From assembly GCA_905221605.1 (NCBI GenBank), contig CAJNDS010002148.1, positions 16,001-80,000 on the forward strand: a stretch of 64,000 nt of DNA, written 5' to 3'. A program made the translations under genes and the position numbers. The notes below the pieces were generated by a model, which worked only from the letters and a program-made list of their open reading frames with translations, had not been told where the DNA came from and did not search any database. The DNA is from Symbiodinium natans. Lineage: Eukaryota > Sar > Dinophyceae > Suessiales > Symbiodiniaceae. Below, in pieces: positions 1 through 9,837 of the stretch (the stretch's first letter is position 1; every line of letters starts with the position of its first letter).

Positions 1-265
1 CCTAAACCCCTAAACCCCTAAACCCCTAAACCCCTAAACCCCTAAACCCCTGAACCCCTGAACCCCTGAACCCTAAACCCGAACACCTGCACCCTGAACC
101 CTGAACCTCAAACCCTAAACCCTAACCCCTAAGCCCCTAAACCCTAAACCCTAAACCCTAAACCCTGAACCCAACCCCTAATCCCTAACCCTAGGCCCCT
201 AAGCCCCTAACACCTAAACCCTAAACCCCTAAACCCTAAACCTTGCACCCTAAACCCTAAACCCT
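1..265. repeat. Degenerate C-rich telomere-type tract (CCCCTAAA then CCCTAAA)
   Basis: The window opens with CCCCTAAA units that drift into CCCTAAA, CCCTGAA and CCCTAACC variants. C-rich on the + strand is the orientation expected of a left chromosome end, but identical tracts occur across the window, so it may be interstitial. Confidence 0.85.
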
Positions 266-267
266 GG

Positions 268-301
268 CCTCGACAACAGCAGCTTCTGTGCGGCGCTCAG
301 G
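268..301 (-). CDS. Possible exon fragment
   Basis: Short unique island between heptamer tracts. The minus strand reads LSAAQKLLLSR with an AG just upstream. It is too short to be sure. Confidence 0.25.
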
Positions 302-562
302 CCTAATAACTTTGGGGTTTCGGGCTTAAGGCTTCGGGATTTTTTGGGGTTTAGGGTTAGGGTTTAGGGTTTGGGGTTTAGGGCTTAGGGTTTAGGATTT
401 CGGGTTGCAGGGTCGTAGGGTTGTGGGGTTAAGGACTTTTTTTTTTTTTTGTTTGGGGGGGGGGGGGGGGGTGGGTGTCGGTGATTAGGGGACCTTGGGG
501 GTTTAGGCTAGGGGAGTTCGGATCTTTGAGGGGATTAAGGGTACCCTAAACTTTAAACCCTA

Positions 563-625
563 AATGCCAAACCCTAAACCCTAAACCCTAAACCCTAAAC
601 CCTAAACCCTAAACCCTAAACCCTG
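563..625. repeat. CCCTAAA tract
   Basis: Near-perfect C-rich heptamers preceded by degenerate G-rich units (340-410) and T and G homopolymer runs (435-472). Confidence 0.85.
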
Positions 626-714
626 AACCCTAAGGTTGCTTAAGATAGGGCGCAGGGCTTAGGGCTCAGGGTTTAGGGTTTGGGGCTTAGGGTTTGGGGT
701 TTAGGGTTTAGGGT

Positions 715-1176
715 TTAGATCCACCTCCTGACCGTGGCGGTCCTTTCCTGGCCCATCACGAACTCTCCTTTGCTGAAGTTGGCTTGGACAGCCCTCACCA
801 ATTCGCGCGGCAAAAGCTGACGTAGGTGACTAGGATGCTTGACACTCGAAGCTTGCTCAACAAACTCGACAAATGTCCATCTGACCCCGAATTCAGCACT
901 GAAGTTCACCACCTTTGGCCGAGGTGGCATATCAAGCTGGAACCCGAGTTCCCTAAGGCACGCCTGATCACCGGGGCTCAGCCTGTCAAGGTCTCTAGGC
1001 GTGTAAGCGACCAAAACAGCGCGGTCTCCGCTCCAGCGCTCTGTAGCGTGCAACAGGCGAGGGTCGAACAAGATGGCACCTGCGTCGAAAGCGTGGACAC
1101 ACCCTGACACGTTCTTTTCGTTGACTTTCCTGACGACATCTCCTGCAGGATTCTCGATCCACAAACCCGCCGTACC
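715..1176 (-). CDS. Fragment resembling the C-terminal half of a 2-oxoglutarate/Fe(II) oxygenase fold
   Basis: About 150 codons stay open on the minus strand. The core reads FDPRLLHATERWSGDRAVLV: a His, then an Arg ten residues later inside a beta-strand-like run, as in the distal His and Arg of 2OG-Fe(II) dioxygenases. A proximal HxD is not seen, so the first half must lie in an upstream exon or be lost. No ATG is visible: the open frame begins just after a TAG|GG acceptor inside the flanking repeat (1177-1178), and the stop at 715-717 is supplied by a TTTAGGG unit, so this is probably an internal exon or a fragment. Similar segments occur in dinoflagellate retroelement-like proteins, but I cannot confirm that here. 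Confidence 0.5.
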   Translation of the reverse strand, partial: GTAGLWIENPAGDVVRKVNEKNVSGCVHAFDAGAILFDPRLLHATERWSGDRAVLVAYTPRDLDRLSPGDQACLRELGFQLDMPPRPKVVNFSAEFGVRWTFVEFVEQASSVKHPSHLRQLLPRELVRAVQANFSKGEFVMGQERTATVRRWI

Positions 1177-1204
1177 CTAAACCCTAAACCCTAAACCCTA
1201 AACC

Positions 1205-1485
1205 ATGTTCAAAGTCGGAGAGCCAACACGAGGTTCACTCTCTGGCATTCTTCGAGTCCTTGTGCGGCTCGGCAAGCATATTCAAACTGAAGAAGATGCC
1301 CGTGGGCTTAGGGGCTTGGGGCTTAGGGCTTAGGGCTTCGGGTTTCGGGTTTAGGGTTTAGGGTACTATAATACAACTATACTGGGGGGGTACTGATTAT
1401 TAGGGGGTAGGGGGGGGGGGGTTTGATGGCTGCTGCCCGGCTGCTGTTGCGTGCCGCGGTCTGCGCCAAGCCGGCCTGAGAAACG
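1205..1485. other. Two unassigned unique islands
   Basis: Island 1205-1310 is open on both strands (minus: HGHLLQFEYACRAAQGLEEC; plus: MFKVGEPTRGSLSGILRVLV). Island 1425-1480 is Ala-rich on both strands. Either could be an exon; the strand is undecided. Confidence 0.3.
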
Positions 1486-1953
1486 GGAAGGTCAGGTTAG
1501 GGTTTAGGGGTTTAGGGTTTCGGGTTTCGGGTTTCGGGTTTGGAGTTTGGAGTTTGGGGTTTAGGGTTTAGCCGGGTCTGATGTGGTTTGTTGTTAGTAG
1601 GGCTTCGTAGAGTTTAGGGTCTAGGGGCGTTGAGAAAAGGATGCGGAGTGAGTTTGGGGATTTGGCCGACCCCCTGGACCTGTAACCAGAGAATCGGTAC
1701 TCAGCAGTCGCCAAGTATCCGCCGTAGGAGTGTATAGGATTCAGGGTCACTTCTAGCCATCTTTCCCAGTATCCCGGAATGACCCCTGAACCTTCAAACT
1801 AAGGCGTTAGGGCCTGACTCCTTGAAATGATATGAGATCCGGTTGGTGGTGAATGGGGGAATAAGGTACCCTATATAAGCCTTTAAAGGGTAAAAATATG
1901 GGGATATAGGGTAGCCCTAAACCCTAAACCCTAAACCCCTATATGCCCCCCAC

Positions 1954-2020
1954 CCTGGCCTTCTCGCAAGCGGCCTTCATCTCGTCTGGGGCAGTGCCTT
2001 CTTTGGCAACCCAAAACAAC
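1954..2020 (-). CDS. Exon, helical peptide
   Basis: 67 bp, acceptor AG at 2021-2022 and donor GTGGGG below 1954. Reads LFWVAKEGTAPDEMKAACEK and then AR. Charged amphipathic helix; CCCTAAA lies below it. Confidence 0.6.
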
Positions 2021-2210
2021 CTAAACTCATGGGTTCTCCTAATACCCCTCGATACTTTTTAGGGTTTAGGGTTTAGGGTTTAGGGATACTACCCCCCCCC
2101 CCTTAGTTTCCCCCCTTAAATAACCTTAATTCGGCTTGATTATCCCTAAATGGCCTTAATTATTAGGGGAACCCATGATAAACCCTACACGTTAGGGCTG
2201 GTGGGGGGTC

Positions 2211-2243
2211 CGAGAAGTCAGGAGCATTGCGCAGCGCTTCGCC
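2211..2243 (-). CDS. Possible small exon
   Basis: 33 bp after TTCAG; reads GEALRNAPDFS. The downstream edge TCG|GACCCC would be a GA donor. Confidence 0.35.
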
Positions 2244-2600
2244 CTGAAGCCGTCAGAACCCTTCAAAAACATTCAGGGTTTGGGGTTTAGGGTTTAGGGT
2301 TTAGGGCTTAGGGCTTAGGGTTTAGGGTTTAGGGTTAGTTGTTTCGGGTTTAGGGGATTGAAGTTGCGGGGCGGTTGAGGGGTGTTCAGAGGTTTCGGGG
2401 ACTGTGGGTCTTGTCCAAGCAGCTGAGGTTTCCAAAAACGCCGTAGATGGGACCTTCAAGAGGGTCCCTCAACGGGAAGGCTGAGGCAAGGCTTCCAGGA
2501 TGCCCTAAACCCATAGACCCTAAAAACCCTGAGACCCTAAACCCTTAACCCTTAACCCTTAACCCTGGACCCTGACACCGAGATCCTAAACCCTGAGCCC

Positions 2601-2840
2601 TCAATCTGGAACCCCGAACGCCCCCCTAAAGCTGCCCCAAGCCACGGACCTTAAGCCCGGACCCCCTAAACCCGTAGATCCCAAGGCCTTCAACCCTCCG
2701 CCCTGAACCAAAGACCCACTCTTAAGGTAGTTGCATGGTCCCTTAGTATGGGCCCTTAAAGGGGTACCCCTTGTACACCCCTTATATACCCCATGCAAAT
2801 TAAGGGCCGTAAGAACCCTTTGAAGGAGGTAAGAGACCAT
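2601..2840. other. Degenerate non-coding stretch
   Basis: Mixed CCCTAAA-derived sequence with a weak inverted repeat around TAAGGGTAC-type words. No convincing exon. Confidence 0.4.
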
Positions 2841-2997
2841 GTTAAGGGCCCATGAAACTACCCTTAGACCCAGCAGGCATCAACCCTAGCTCCCGAGAAT
2901 CTGGAAGGACCTCCCAACTCCGCACCCTAAACCCCAAACCCTCAGCCCTAAACCCCAAGCCCTAAACCCTCACCCCAAACCCCACACCCCAAACCCT

Positions 2998-3119
2998 GTG
3001 CTCCAGGATCCGGGCCTTCCTTCTTGTCGCCTTCCTTCTTGTCGCCCTCCTCCGCCTCCTCTTTCGCAGCCTCCTCTCCCTCCTTCTGCTTGTCCGCTTG
3101 CCTTGGGTCTCCAGGAAAT
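2998..3119 (-). CDS. Exon, Lys/Glu-rich low-complexity
   Basis: About 122 bp open on the minus strand between a CTAG acceptor (3120-3121) and the repeat tract. Contains KQKEGEEAAKEEAEEGDKKE followed by a GDKKEG repeat. Strongly charged and probably a disordered or single-helix linker. The bias is clearly codon-structured, unlike the flanking heptamers. Confidence 0.7.
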
Positions 3120-3125
3120 CTAGAG

Positions 3126-3212
3126 GTCCAGGGTTTAGGGTTTAGGGTTTAGGGTTTAGGGTTTAGGGTTTAGGGCTTAGGGCTTAGGGCTTAGGGCTTA
3201 GGGCTTAGGGCT
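3126..3212. repeat. TTTAGGG tract with GCTTAGG variants
   Basis: Six perfect TTTAGGG units followed by seven TTAGGGC units. Confidence 0.9.
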
Positions 3213-3311
3213 CTCAGAAGTTCTCTCCGGAGCCCCTTCGGACCCAAGCGGCTCTTGGAGCTGCCCCAGCCTCTCCATCGCCTCCTCGGACACCTTCACG
3301 AGTCGCTCCAC
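3213..3311 (-). CDS. Exon, coiled-coil
   Basis: Exactly 33 codons after the acceptor CTCAG (3312-3314). Starts VERLVKVSEEAMERLGQLQE, then PLGSEGAPERTSE. Heptad-like Leu/Val spacing; the downstream edge is not GT/GC. Confidence 0.7.
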
Positions 3312-3351
3312 CTGAGTTCGGAGAGTTTAGGGTCTAAGAGTGTCGGGCTTG

Positions 3352-3425
3352 TACTATATACATACATACATCTATGTATGTGTATATATGTATATTTATA
3401 TATATATATATATATGTGTGTATAC
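3352..3425. repeat. TA/CATA-rich microsatellite
   Basis: TATACATACATA grading into (TA)n and GTGTATACAT. Confidence 0.85.
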
Positions 3426-3539
3426 ATTTTAATATTTCAACCCGTATGGCGTTGTAGTGGGCATTTTGCGAAAGTTAGTGGGCTTGGGGTTTCAGGGTTA
3501 AGGGCTAAGGGTTTGTGACCTAACCCTAAACCCTAAACC

Positions 3540-4450
3540 CTAAACCCTAAATATATACAATATCAGATAGAATATACATTACGCATGTATACAATATGCA
3601 TAGATGTAATACAAACATTGTATAGTTTATTTATGCATAATATATCCTATATACTACATGCTCAAGTCACATATGTCAGACACCCCCAAGGACACCGTAA
3701 AAGGACACACTAAACCTAATCCCTACCTTATAACTCCAGGGGCAAGTTCAAGATTGCTGCCTAACCCTGGGCCTTGTCATGTTTAGTTGTCGTGCTGGGT
3801 TCAAGAAGAAGTAGTGGGCATTTGTCAGGGTAGGGCTTAGGGCTGAGGTTATGGGGCACAGGGTTTAGGGCCCGAGGGTCTGGGGCAAGGGGCTTCGGGC
3901 CCTGGGGGGTTGGGGCATCGGGTTTAAGGGCCCTAGGGCTTTTGAGACCTAAGGTGTAGGGTGTTAGGGGCATCGGGTTCAGGGGCCGAGGGTTTGGGGC
4001 ATAGGGTTTCGGGCCCTCGGGTTCTGGGTCTCAAGATTTAGGATGTCAGGGCTTGGGCATAGGGTTTAGGGCCTTTAGGGCTCTTGGGGCATAGGGTTTA
4101 GGGTCCTAGGGTTTGGGGCATAAGTAGGCATAGGGTTTAGGGCCCTGAGGTTTGGGCATAGGGTTTGGGGGCCCCTACGGTCCGGCAAAGGACATAGGGT
4201 TCAGGGCCTTAGGGCCCTAGGCTTGGGGCGTAGGGTTTAGGGCGCCGGGCATAAGGTCTAGGGTTTAGGGTTTGGGGCATAGGGTTCAGATCCTAAAGTT
4301 TGGGGCAAAGGTTTAGGGTTTGGGGCATAGGGTTCAGGGCCCTTGGGTTTGGTAGAGTCCATTGTAGACGGATTCTTGAATGGGCGGGTATATTTCTGAT
4401 TCACAAACACACTGCTCGACTAGTGAAATGGACTTGAGATGCTGAAGCCT
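3540..4450. other. No gene seen
   Basis: AT-rich patch at 3548-3690, then about 500 bp of a degenerate unit of the type GGGCATAGGGTTTAGGGCCC repeated head to tail (about 3830-4340). No exon-like island. Confidence 0.5.
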
Positions 4451-4504
4451 AAACCCTAAACCCTAAACCCTAAACACTACACCCCTGAGGCCAAAAGAAT
4501 CACT

Positions 4505-5031
4505 TCAACTTGACGGCCCTAATGGTTGTATTTCGTCCATGAAACCTATGAAACTTAGAACTGAAGAAGACTTTCGTCCTCTCCATAAAGCCGGATCTCG
4601 GCTAAATTGAGCTTCGGCCCTGAAGTTTAGGGATGAGGGCTCAGGGATTAAGGTAACCCTAAGCCCGGGAAAAACAAAATAACTCAACTTTGCACTCCAG
4701 CTCCTCCTCTGTAGGCTATGCGACATGTCCCTTCTGCAGCTCTTCTGTGCCTGGCACGCTGCTGGGCCGCTGGGCGCGGCCCGGCTGCCGGCCTCGGCCC
4801 GCGGTGCGCACACCAGCAACGGGTGCAGGCGGTCCCGCGCAGCCGCCCCACGCTGCCGCGCAGGTGGTGCGCCTGGGGGCCCCAAGCGAGCCCTTGCGGC
4901 TCCAGGAGTGGGGAAGGCAGCATCATCATGCAGCATGGCGCCGTTTTTCCACCACTCAGGCGAAGCAGCCGCCTTGTGTGGCTCGACTCGAATGGCTTTG
5001 GGCGTGTTGATGCAGCGCCGAGGCGAGGCCA
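4505..5031 (-). CDS. Long open segment, Pro/Ala/Arg-rich
   Basis: The minus strand is open for about 175 codons. The upstream part reads CINTPKAIRVEPHKAAASPE then WWKNGAMLHDDAAFPTPGAA, followed by an Ala/Pro/Arg-rich linker and a C-terminal part with FRAEAQFSRDPALWRGRKSS before a stop at 4505. GC content is much higher than the surroundings at 4720-4900, where all three plus frames are also open, so part of the openness is compositional. Possibly one large exon or two exons with an unseen intron. No family recognised. Confidence 0.45.
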
Positions 5032-5135
5032 GGTTTAGGGTTTAGGGTTTAGGGTTTAGGGTTTAGGGTTTAGGGTTTAGGGTTTAGGGTTTAGGGTTTA
5101 GGGTTTAGGGTTTAGGGTTTAGGGTTTAGGGTTTA
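5032..5135. repeat. Perfect TTTAGGG array
   Basis: About 14 uninterrupted units, followed by one TTTACGG. Confidence 0.95.
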
Positions 5136-5164
5136 CGGCTTGGGGGACTTCGCCCCCGCAAAAC

Positions 5165-5221
5165 CTGAGCACAGCTCCGGGCCTCGATCACTTTGCCCTC
5201 GACCTCCTTCTTCACCAAGTC
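5165..5221 (-). CDS. Exon, helical module (19 codons)
   Basis: 57 bp, acceptor GGCAG (5222-5224), donor GTTTTGC. Reads DLVKKEVEGKVIEARSCAQ. Same size, phase 0 at both ends, and layout as the exon at 47,372-47,428. Its acceptor flank is duplicated 146 bp away (5228-5247 and 5374-5393). Confidence 0.75.
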
Positions 5222-5227
5222 CTGCCA

Positions 5228-5393
5228 CCAAGGAGGCGGCGCTTTGGGGTTTAGGGTTTGGGGTTTAGGGTTTAGGGTTTAGGGTTTAGGGTTTAGGGTA
5301 TGCATGTTCATATTGGGGCAGGAAAATTGGGATTAGGATTAATTACACCAAGTTTGATTAAAACTGATGACTGCCAAGGAGGCGGCGCTTTGG
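5228..5393. repeat. 20-bp direct repeat flanking an insert
   Basis: CCAAGGAGGCGGCGCTTTGG occurs at 5228-5247 and again at 5374-5393, flanking TTTAGGG units and 90 bp of unique AT-richer sequence. Resembles a target-site duplication next to an exon acceptor. Confidence 0.8.
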
Positions 5394-5399
5394 CGTTTA

Positions 5400-5540
5400 G
5401 GGTTTTGGGGTTTTGGGGTTTTGGGGTTTTGGGGGTTTTGGGGTTTTGGGGGTTTTGGGGGTTTGGGGGTTTTGGGGTTTTGGGGTTTTGAGGTTTTTGG
5501 GTTTTGGGGTTTTTGGTTTTTGGGGTTTTGGGGTTTTGGG
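5400..5540. repeat. GGGTTTTG array
   Basis: About 17 units of GGGGTTTT/GGGGGTTTT, distinct from TTTAGGG and similar to a ciliate-type G4T4 motif. Both strands give long meaningless open frames (GFWGFGVLG-type). Confidence 0.9.
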
Positions 5541-5559
5541 CTCAGGGGGTTATATCCCC

Positions 5560-5860
5560 AAAATCGGTCACGACCAGGGTTGTGCACTCAAGCGCTGGGA
5601 TCAAACACAGGGTCTACAGGGCTACGTCTTGGAAACCTCATCCAACATCCTCAACCGCCACAATCTTCACACTGCCTCGATGCAGTTTCGAATCGAGCCT
5701 TCAGTGCCAGAAGGCGGGCACCCGGAAACCCAAAACCCTCAAACCTACTCTGGGGCAGGGGGGTGGTGTTTCAGAGGTAACCTTCCACAGCATCTTGGCA
5801 TGGGGTTGGCCTCCAACTCACTGACGCCCACCCCCCCCCCACTCCTAGAGGTTTAGGGTT
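5560..5860. other. Unique segment, coding undecided
   Basis: About 260 bp of unique sequence, open in several plus frames with no clear splice-bounded island. Ends in a C10 run. Confidence 0.3.
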
Positions 5861-6039
5861 CGGGCTTAGGGTTTAGAGTTGGGGGTTCCTCAAAACACAC
5901 ATCCCTGGCCTGCTTTCGCTGGATCATGGCCTTCCTCGGCTCTCTTGCCAAGCTTGGGATTTGAAGTGTCCGGGTTCAGGCCTTGGGGTTCCGGGTTTAG
6001 GGTCTGGCGTGTGGGTGTTCTTTCTTGCTTGTCCTTTTT

Positions 6040-6057
6040 TTGTATGTGTGTATATAC

Positions 6058-6102
<45 letters not shown>

Positions 6103-6103
6103 C

Positions 6104-6138
<35 letters not shown>

Positions 6139-6185
6139 GCTGTTTTTCTTTGGGGGGGGGGGGGGGGGGAGGGGGGGAGCCCCAG
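6040..6185. repeat. (TA)n/(CATATA)n microsatellite then G-run
   Basis: About 90 bp of TATATACA, then two poly-G runs (6152-6178). A second G run of about 16 lies at 6243-6258. Confidence 0.9.
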
Positions 6186-6349
6186 CTTCAAAACCCAAGC
6201 ATTAAGTGTAGCACATAGGATGGCGGTAGGATTGAGGCTCCTGGGGGGGGGGGGGGGGACTTGGGGTGCTGCATGTAGGGCGTAGAGCAAAGGGTTGGGG
6301 TCTTGAGATTTGGAGCGTAGGTGGAGGCCTCAGGCTTCGGGTGAAGGGT

Positions 6350-6620
6350 TGTAGGGTTTAGGGTTTAAGGTTTAGGGTTATAGGGTTTAGGGTTATAGGG
6401 TTATAGGGTTTAGGTTCAGGGTTTAGGGTTTAGGGTTTAGGGTGCTGGGCTTTCTTAGGGTGCAGGTCTTGGGAGTTAAACTGCCCCAGGTGAGGACCCT
6501 AGGCCCTAGACCCCTAGACCCCTAAACCCAGGGTTTAGGGTTCAGGGTTCAGGGTTCATGGTTTAGGGTTTAGGGTTTAGGGTTTAGGGTTTAGGGTTTA
6601 GGGTTTAGGGCTTAGGGTTC
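6350..6620. repeat. TTTAGGG tracts
   Basis: Interrupted TTTAGGG with TTATAGGG and TTCAGGG variants. A clean array lies at 6559-6612. Confidence 0.9.
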
Positions 6621-6640
6621 CCTAAACCCTGAACCCCAAA

Positions 6641-6724
6641 GGGCGCATTGCTGCCAGAAGTCTTGCTCTCGGACAAGGTCTTTGTGAGCTCGTCCAGTTT
6701 TGCGACCACGGAGTTCAGTTGCTC
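6641..6724 (-). CDS. Exon, coiled-coil
   Basis: Acceptor TTTTGCAG (6725-6727). Reads EQLNSVVAKLDELTKTLSES and then KTSGSNAP. Leu/Val heptads are evident; donor edge uncertain. Confidence 0.75.
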
Positions 6725-6767
6725 CTGCAAAAGCTTGGGCTGCGCCCTCAAGGCTACACCCTAGGCC

Positions 6768-6832
6768 GTAAACCCTAAACCCTAAACCCTAAACCCTGAA
6801 CCCTAAACCCTAAACCCTAAACCCTAAACGCT
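6768..6832. repeat. CCCTAAA tract
   Basis: About nine units with one CCCTGAA. Confidence 0.9.
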
Positions 6833-6981
6833 AACCCAAAGCCCCAAATCATCTATAAACAACAACGCGAGTCGCAGAAAACCCTAGAGAGCCTAAACGG
6901 CCGAAACGCCCCAAGTCCATGTCCATGAAGACCTAAAAATCTCAAACCCGAAAAAGCCATGAGTAGCTTGGCATCCCATAC

Positions 6982-7038
6982 CGGCGCAGCCCGTGTGGCG
7001 TCGTCCTTTGCCTTCTCCGGCAGGCAAAGAGTCCTAGC
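6982..7038 (-). CDS. Exon, helical module (19 codons)
   Basis: 57 bp between CACAG and GTATGG; phase 0 at both ends. Reads ARTLCLPEKAKDDATRAAP. Confidence 0.65.
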
Positions 7039-7056
7039 CTGTGAGTCGGATACGTC

Positions 7057-7141
7057 CCTAAACCCTAAACCCTAAACCCTAAACCCTAAACCCTAAACCC
7101 TAAACCCTAAACCCTAAACCCTAAACCCTAAACCCTAAACC
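7057..7141. repeat. CCCTAAA array
   Basis: Twelve perfect units. Confidence 0.95.
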
Positions 7142-7287
7142 GTTCTGGGTCCGGGCAGGGTCTCCAGGGGGCTTCTCAACCAAGGTTCATCCCCAAGTCT
7201 GGCTTGGAGTTCCTTTTGGCAAAGTGGTCCAGAAGGTGATGGCTCATCAGTGCTTCGTGTCAAGGCTCAGAAGCCTGCTAAGCCCTG

Positions 7288-7516
7288 CTAGCTCGAGGTG
7301 GGAAGGAAGCAGATGGTCCCGGGTGGGCCCGCGCGGTCCCTTGGGAGGGCGTCCCGGTTCCCGCGACCTCCCGGCGTCGCCCCTTGGCATCCAAAAATGA
7401 GGTCAATTGCCGCTTGCAGGCGATCATCGCCCTCTGTGCGCCCTGGGGGCTCCGTCATCTGCGTTTGCACATGTCAGGCTTCCAACTCCATCGCCAGCAT
7501 CTGCAACTGCCAGGCC
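7288..7516 (-). CDS. Possible exon(s), unique GC-rich island
   Basis: Upstream part reads LAVADAGDGVGSLTCANADD in one minus frame; a second frame reads DRLQAAIDLIFGCQGATPGG and runs to a TAG at 7288. Not chained by obvious splice sites; coding is plausible only. Confidence 0.35.
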
Positions 7517-7540
7517 TGATAGTTCGGTTTTGGGGTATCG

Positions 7541-7605
7541 CCCCTAAACCCTAAACCCTAAACCCTAAACCCTAAACCCTAAACCCTAAACCCTAAACCC
7601 TGAAC
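7541..7605. repeat. CCCTAAA array
   Basis: Nine units. Confidence 0.95.
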
Positions 7606-7813
7606 CCGAAAACTCAGCCCTGCAACCCAGAGAGGGTCGAGCCTACACCCTATCAGAGCCAGGAACCCCAAACCCCTAAACATCCTAAACTATCACAAGA
7701 CCCGAATACCCATCAGCCCTGAAAACCTCGCCTACACCCTAAACCCTAAACTACGAAACCCTAAACTTAGGCCCTAAACCCTAAACTATCAAAACCCTAA
7801 AGCATTGAACCCC

Positions 7814-7910
7814 TGGATGTTCCACCTTCGACTAACAGTCCTTAATAGGGATTATACTAGGGATACTGTAATTCCCATGAAGGACTGTTAGACAAAGGCG
7901 GAACATCCCA
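7814..7910. mobile_element. MITE-like family B, full copy
   Basis: 97-bp palindromic element. Ends TGGATGTTCC and GGAACATCCCA; inner arms CTAACAGTCCTTAATAGGG and AAGGACTGTTAG. Other copies lie near 9.0, 14.0, 24.1 and 49.9 kb. Confidence 0.8.
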
Positions 7911-7919
7911 AGCCCAAAC

Positions 7920-8410
7920 CCTAAACCCCAAAGTACGAAACTCGAAACCCTAAGCCCTAAAATGTCAGAACCCTAAAGAATTGAACCTTTGAACCTCTGA
8001 AAACTCATACACCCTGTAAGCCCTATAGACCCTTTTGCCCCTAGACACCTTACAAAAAAAAACCCATAACCCCTGAACCCTGAACCCTCTTGATTCCCTG
8101 CAAACCCTAAACCCTAAGCCCTAAACCCTTTTCCCCCCTTTAGAAATTAGGATCATAATAGGGGGCGGGGTACTAGTGGGAACATCCCAAATTGAACCTT
8201 TGAACCTCTACAACCCTAAACTACGAAACCCTAAACCCTAAACTCTAAACTATCAAAACCCTAAAGCATTGAACCTTTGAAACCCTACAGCCCCTAAACC
8301 TCCAAAACCCTAAAACCCTAAAGCCCTAAAGCACTGAACCTCTGAAACCCCTAAAACCCTCAACCCTAAACCCGAAGCCCTAAACCCTAAACCCTAAGCC
8401 ATAAAGCTAG
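7920..8410. other. Degenerate CCCTAAA/CCCTAAAA stretch
   Basis: No exon seen. A solo family-B right end (GGGAACATCCCA) lies at 8178-8189. Confidence 0.5.
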
Positions 8411-8436
8411 AACCCTGCTGATTCCCTCTAAGTGGC

Positions 8437-8490
8437 CTCCGCCGTTTGCTTGGAGCCTTCGCTCAGTCGCCGCGCCGCCAACTTCTTGAC
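8437..8490 (-). CDS. Exon, basic helix (18 codons)
   Basis: Acceptor CCCAG; donor GCCACT (GC type). Reads VKKLAARRLSEGSKQTAE; in frame the next codons reach TAG, which supports a donor here. Confidence 0.65.
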
Positions 8491-8577
8491 CTGGGCTGAG
8501 GGCCTATGTTTAGGGTTTAGGGTTTAGGGTTAAGGGATAAGGGTTTAGGGCTTAGGGTTTAGGGCTTAGGCTCACAT

Positions 8578-8785
8578 CCCAACTATAAGTGTAGCTATAA
8601 CCCACTTATAAGACCCTTAAGTACCCTAATAGGATGATTATCGGGGTGATAAGCTCCTTAAGTACCCTGCTAGGGTTATTATCGGATTATGAGTCCCTAA
8701 CACGGTTATTGACAAGCCCCTTAAGTACCCCATTGGGATATGAGTACAGTTTTGACTGGGCTACTAAGTACCACGAACCTCCAAA
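8578..8785. mobile_element. MITE-like family A, degraded copy
   Basis: Internal CTTAAGTACC words are repeated three times and the right end AAGTACCACGAACCTCCAA is kept; the left end is lost. Confidence 0.55.
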
Positions 8786-9004
8786 AAAGGCCTTTTAAAA
8801 CTCGCAGCAATCAACTGCGTGGGGCTTTAGGAGACAGAGGTTGGGGTCCTAACCCTACACCCTAAACCCCCCAAAAGACAACCCTAAAACGCTAAAGGGT
8901 TTAGGGTTCAGGGGGTTTTGGGTTTAGGGTTTGGAGAGCCGGCTGAAGTGAAGCAGACGCCTCCAAACATCCAACCTCCCTAAACCCCTCAAGCCCCCCA
9001 GACC

Positions 9005-9090
9005 GCTTATACTAACAGTCCTTAATAGGACTACAATACCCCCTATTAGAATCCCTATTAAGGACTGTGAGGATAAGGGCGAACATCCCA
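9005..9090. mobile_element. MITE-like family B, left end degraded
   Basis: Arms ACTAACAGTCCTTAATAGG and CCTATTAAGGACTGTGAG; right end GAACATCCCA intact. Confidence 0.75.
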
Positions 9091-9596
9091 AAAGCACACC
9101 AACTTGGCACCTAGAGGCCCACCTTAGGAGCTGAGTTCCCTTGGGGAAAAAAGGCTAACCTTGGGCTTCTAAGGGGTTTTGTACTACCCCAAAAGGTCAA
9201 AGGTTGCCCACCCAGCACCTAAGCTGCTTTCCCTAAACCCCCTAAACGCGCTAAACCTCTAAGCACCCAAAGACACCGTGGTGTTTCTGAAGTTCGTTGC
9301 AGGTCGCTCTCTCTCTCCCGAAATGCTGATTCCTACAAATATGTTAAAACGCCTGTTCGACCGCACAGCTGGTAAATCCGAACTCAAATTTACCTAAACC
9401 CTAAACACCAAAATCCTGAACTGCAAAGCCCCAACATTGAATCCAGCCTAAGGATCTTACAGGGGAGTACTAGCTTGGGTGTTTTGTTGCTTGTTGTAGC
9501 AATTAGTATTTGTTTTTGGTTGCTCTGATGTCGTAAGCCCTAAACCCCCCCGTGACCCTAAACTCTCAACCCTAAACCCTAAACCCTAAACCCTAA

Positions 9597-9644
9597 CATG
9601 TGCCGCCACGTGGCTCCGGCGAAGGTCTTGGCGCCACTCAGCGC
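9597..9644 (-). CDS. Exon, 16 codons
   Basis: After TTAG (9645-9646); reads ALSGAKTFAGATWRHM. CCCTAAA lies directly below. Confidence 0.5.
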
Positions 9645-9837
9645 CTAAGCAGGTCTGGGGGTGTAGAACTGAAAAGTTGAAGGGATTCGCGACGCCGCAC
9701 AGGCCCAAACCCTGAACCCTGAAGAACCCAAATCCTGAACACCGAACCCCACATACCGAGACAAAAGATAAACAAAAACCGCGGCATAGAAAAAACGCTA
9801 AAGCCAGAGACCCGACAGGAAACACAAAAAAAGATGA

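Noticed and set aside
2410-2481. Plus-strand peptide VQAAEVSKNAVDGTFKR
   Set aside because: Looks coding, but is on the opposite strand to all neighbours, has no clear splice edges and no support beyond 24 codons.
5367-5856. Long plus- and minus-strand open frames rich in GFWGFGVLG or PKPQNPK
   Set aside because: They are translations of the GGGTTTTG array, which has no stop codons in several frames.
5879-6290. Overlapping open frames rich in Ile/Tyr/Thr
   Set aside because: Produced by the (TA)n microsatellite and poly-G runs on both strands.
9281-9325. Minus-strand island near a (CT) run reading RERDLQRTSE
   Set aside because: Partly microsatellite; no splice edges.
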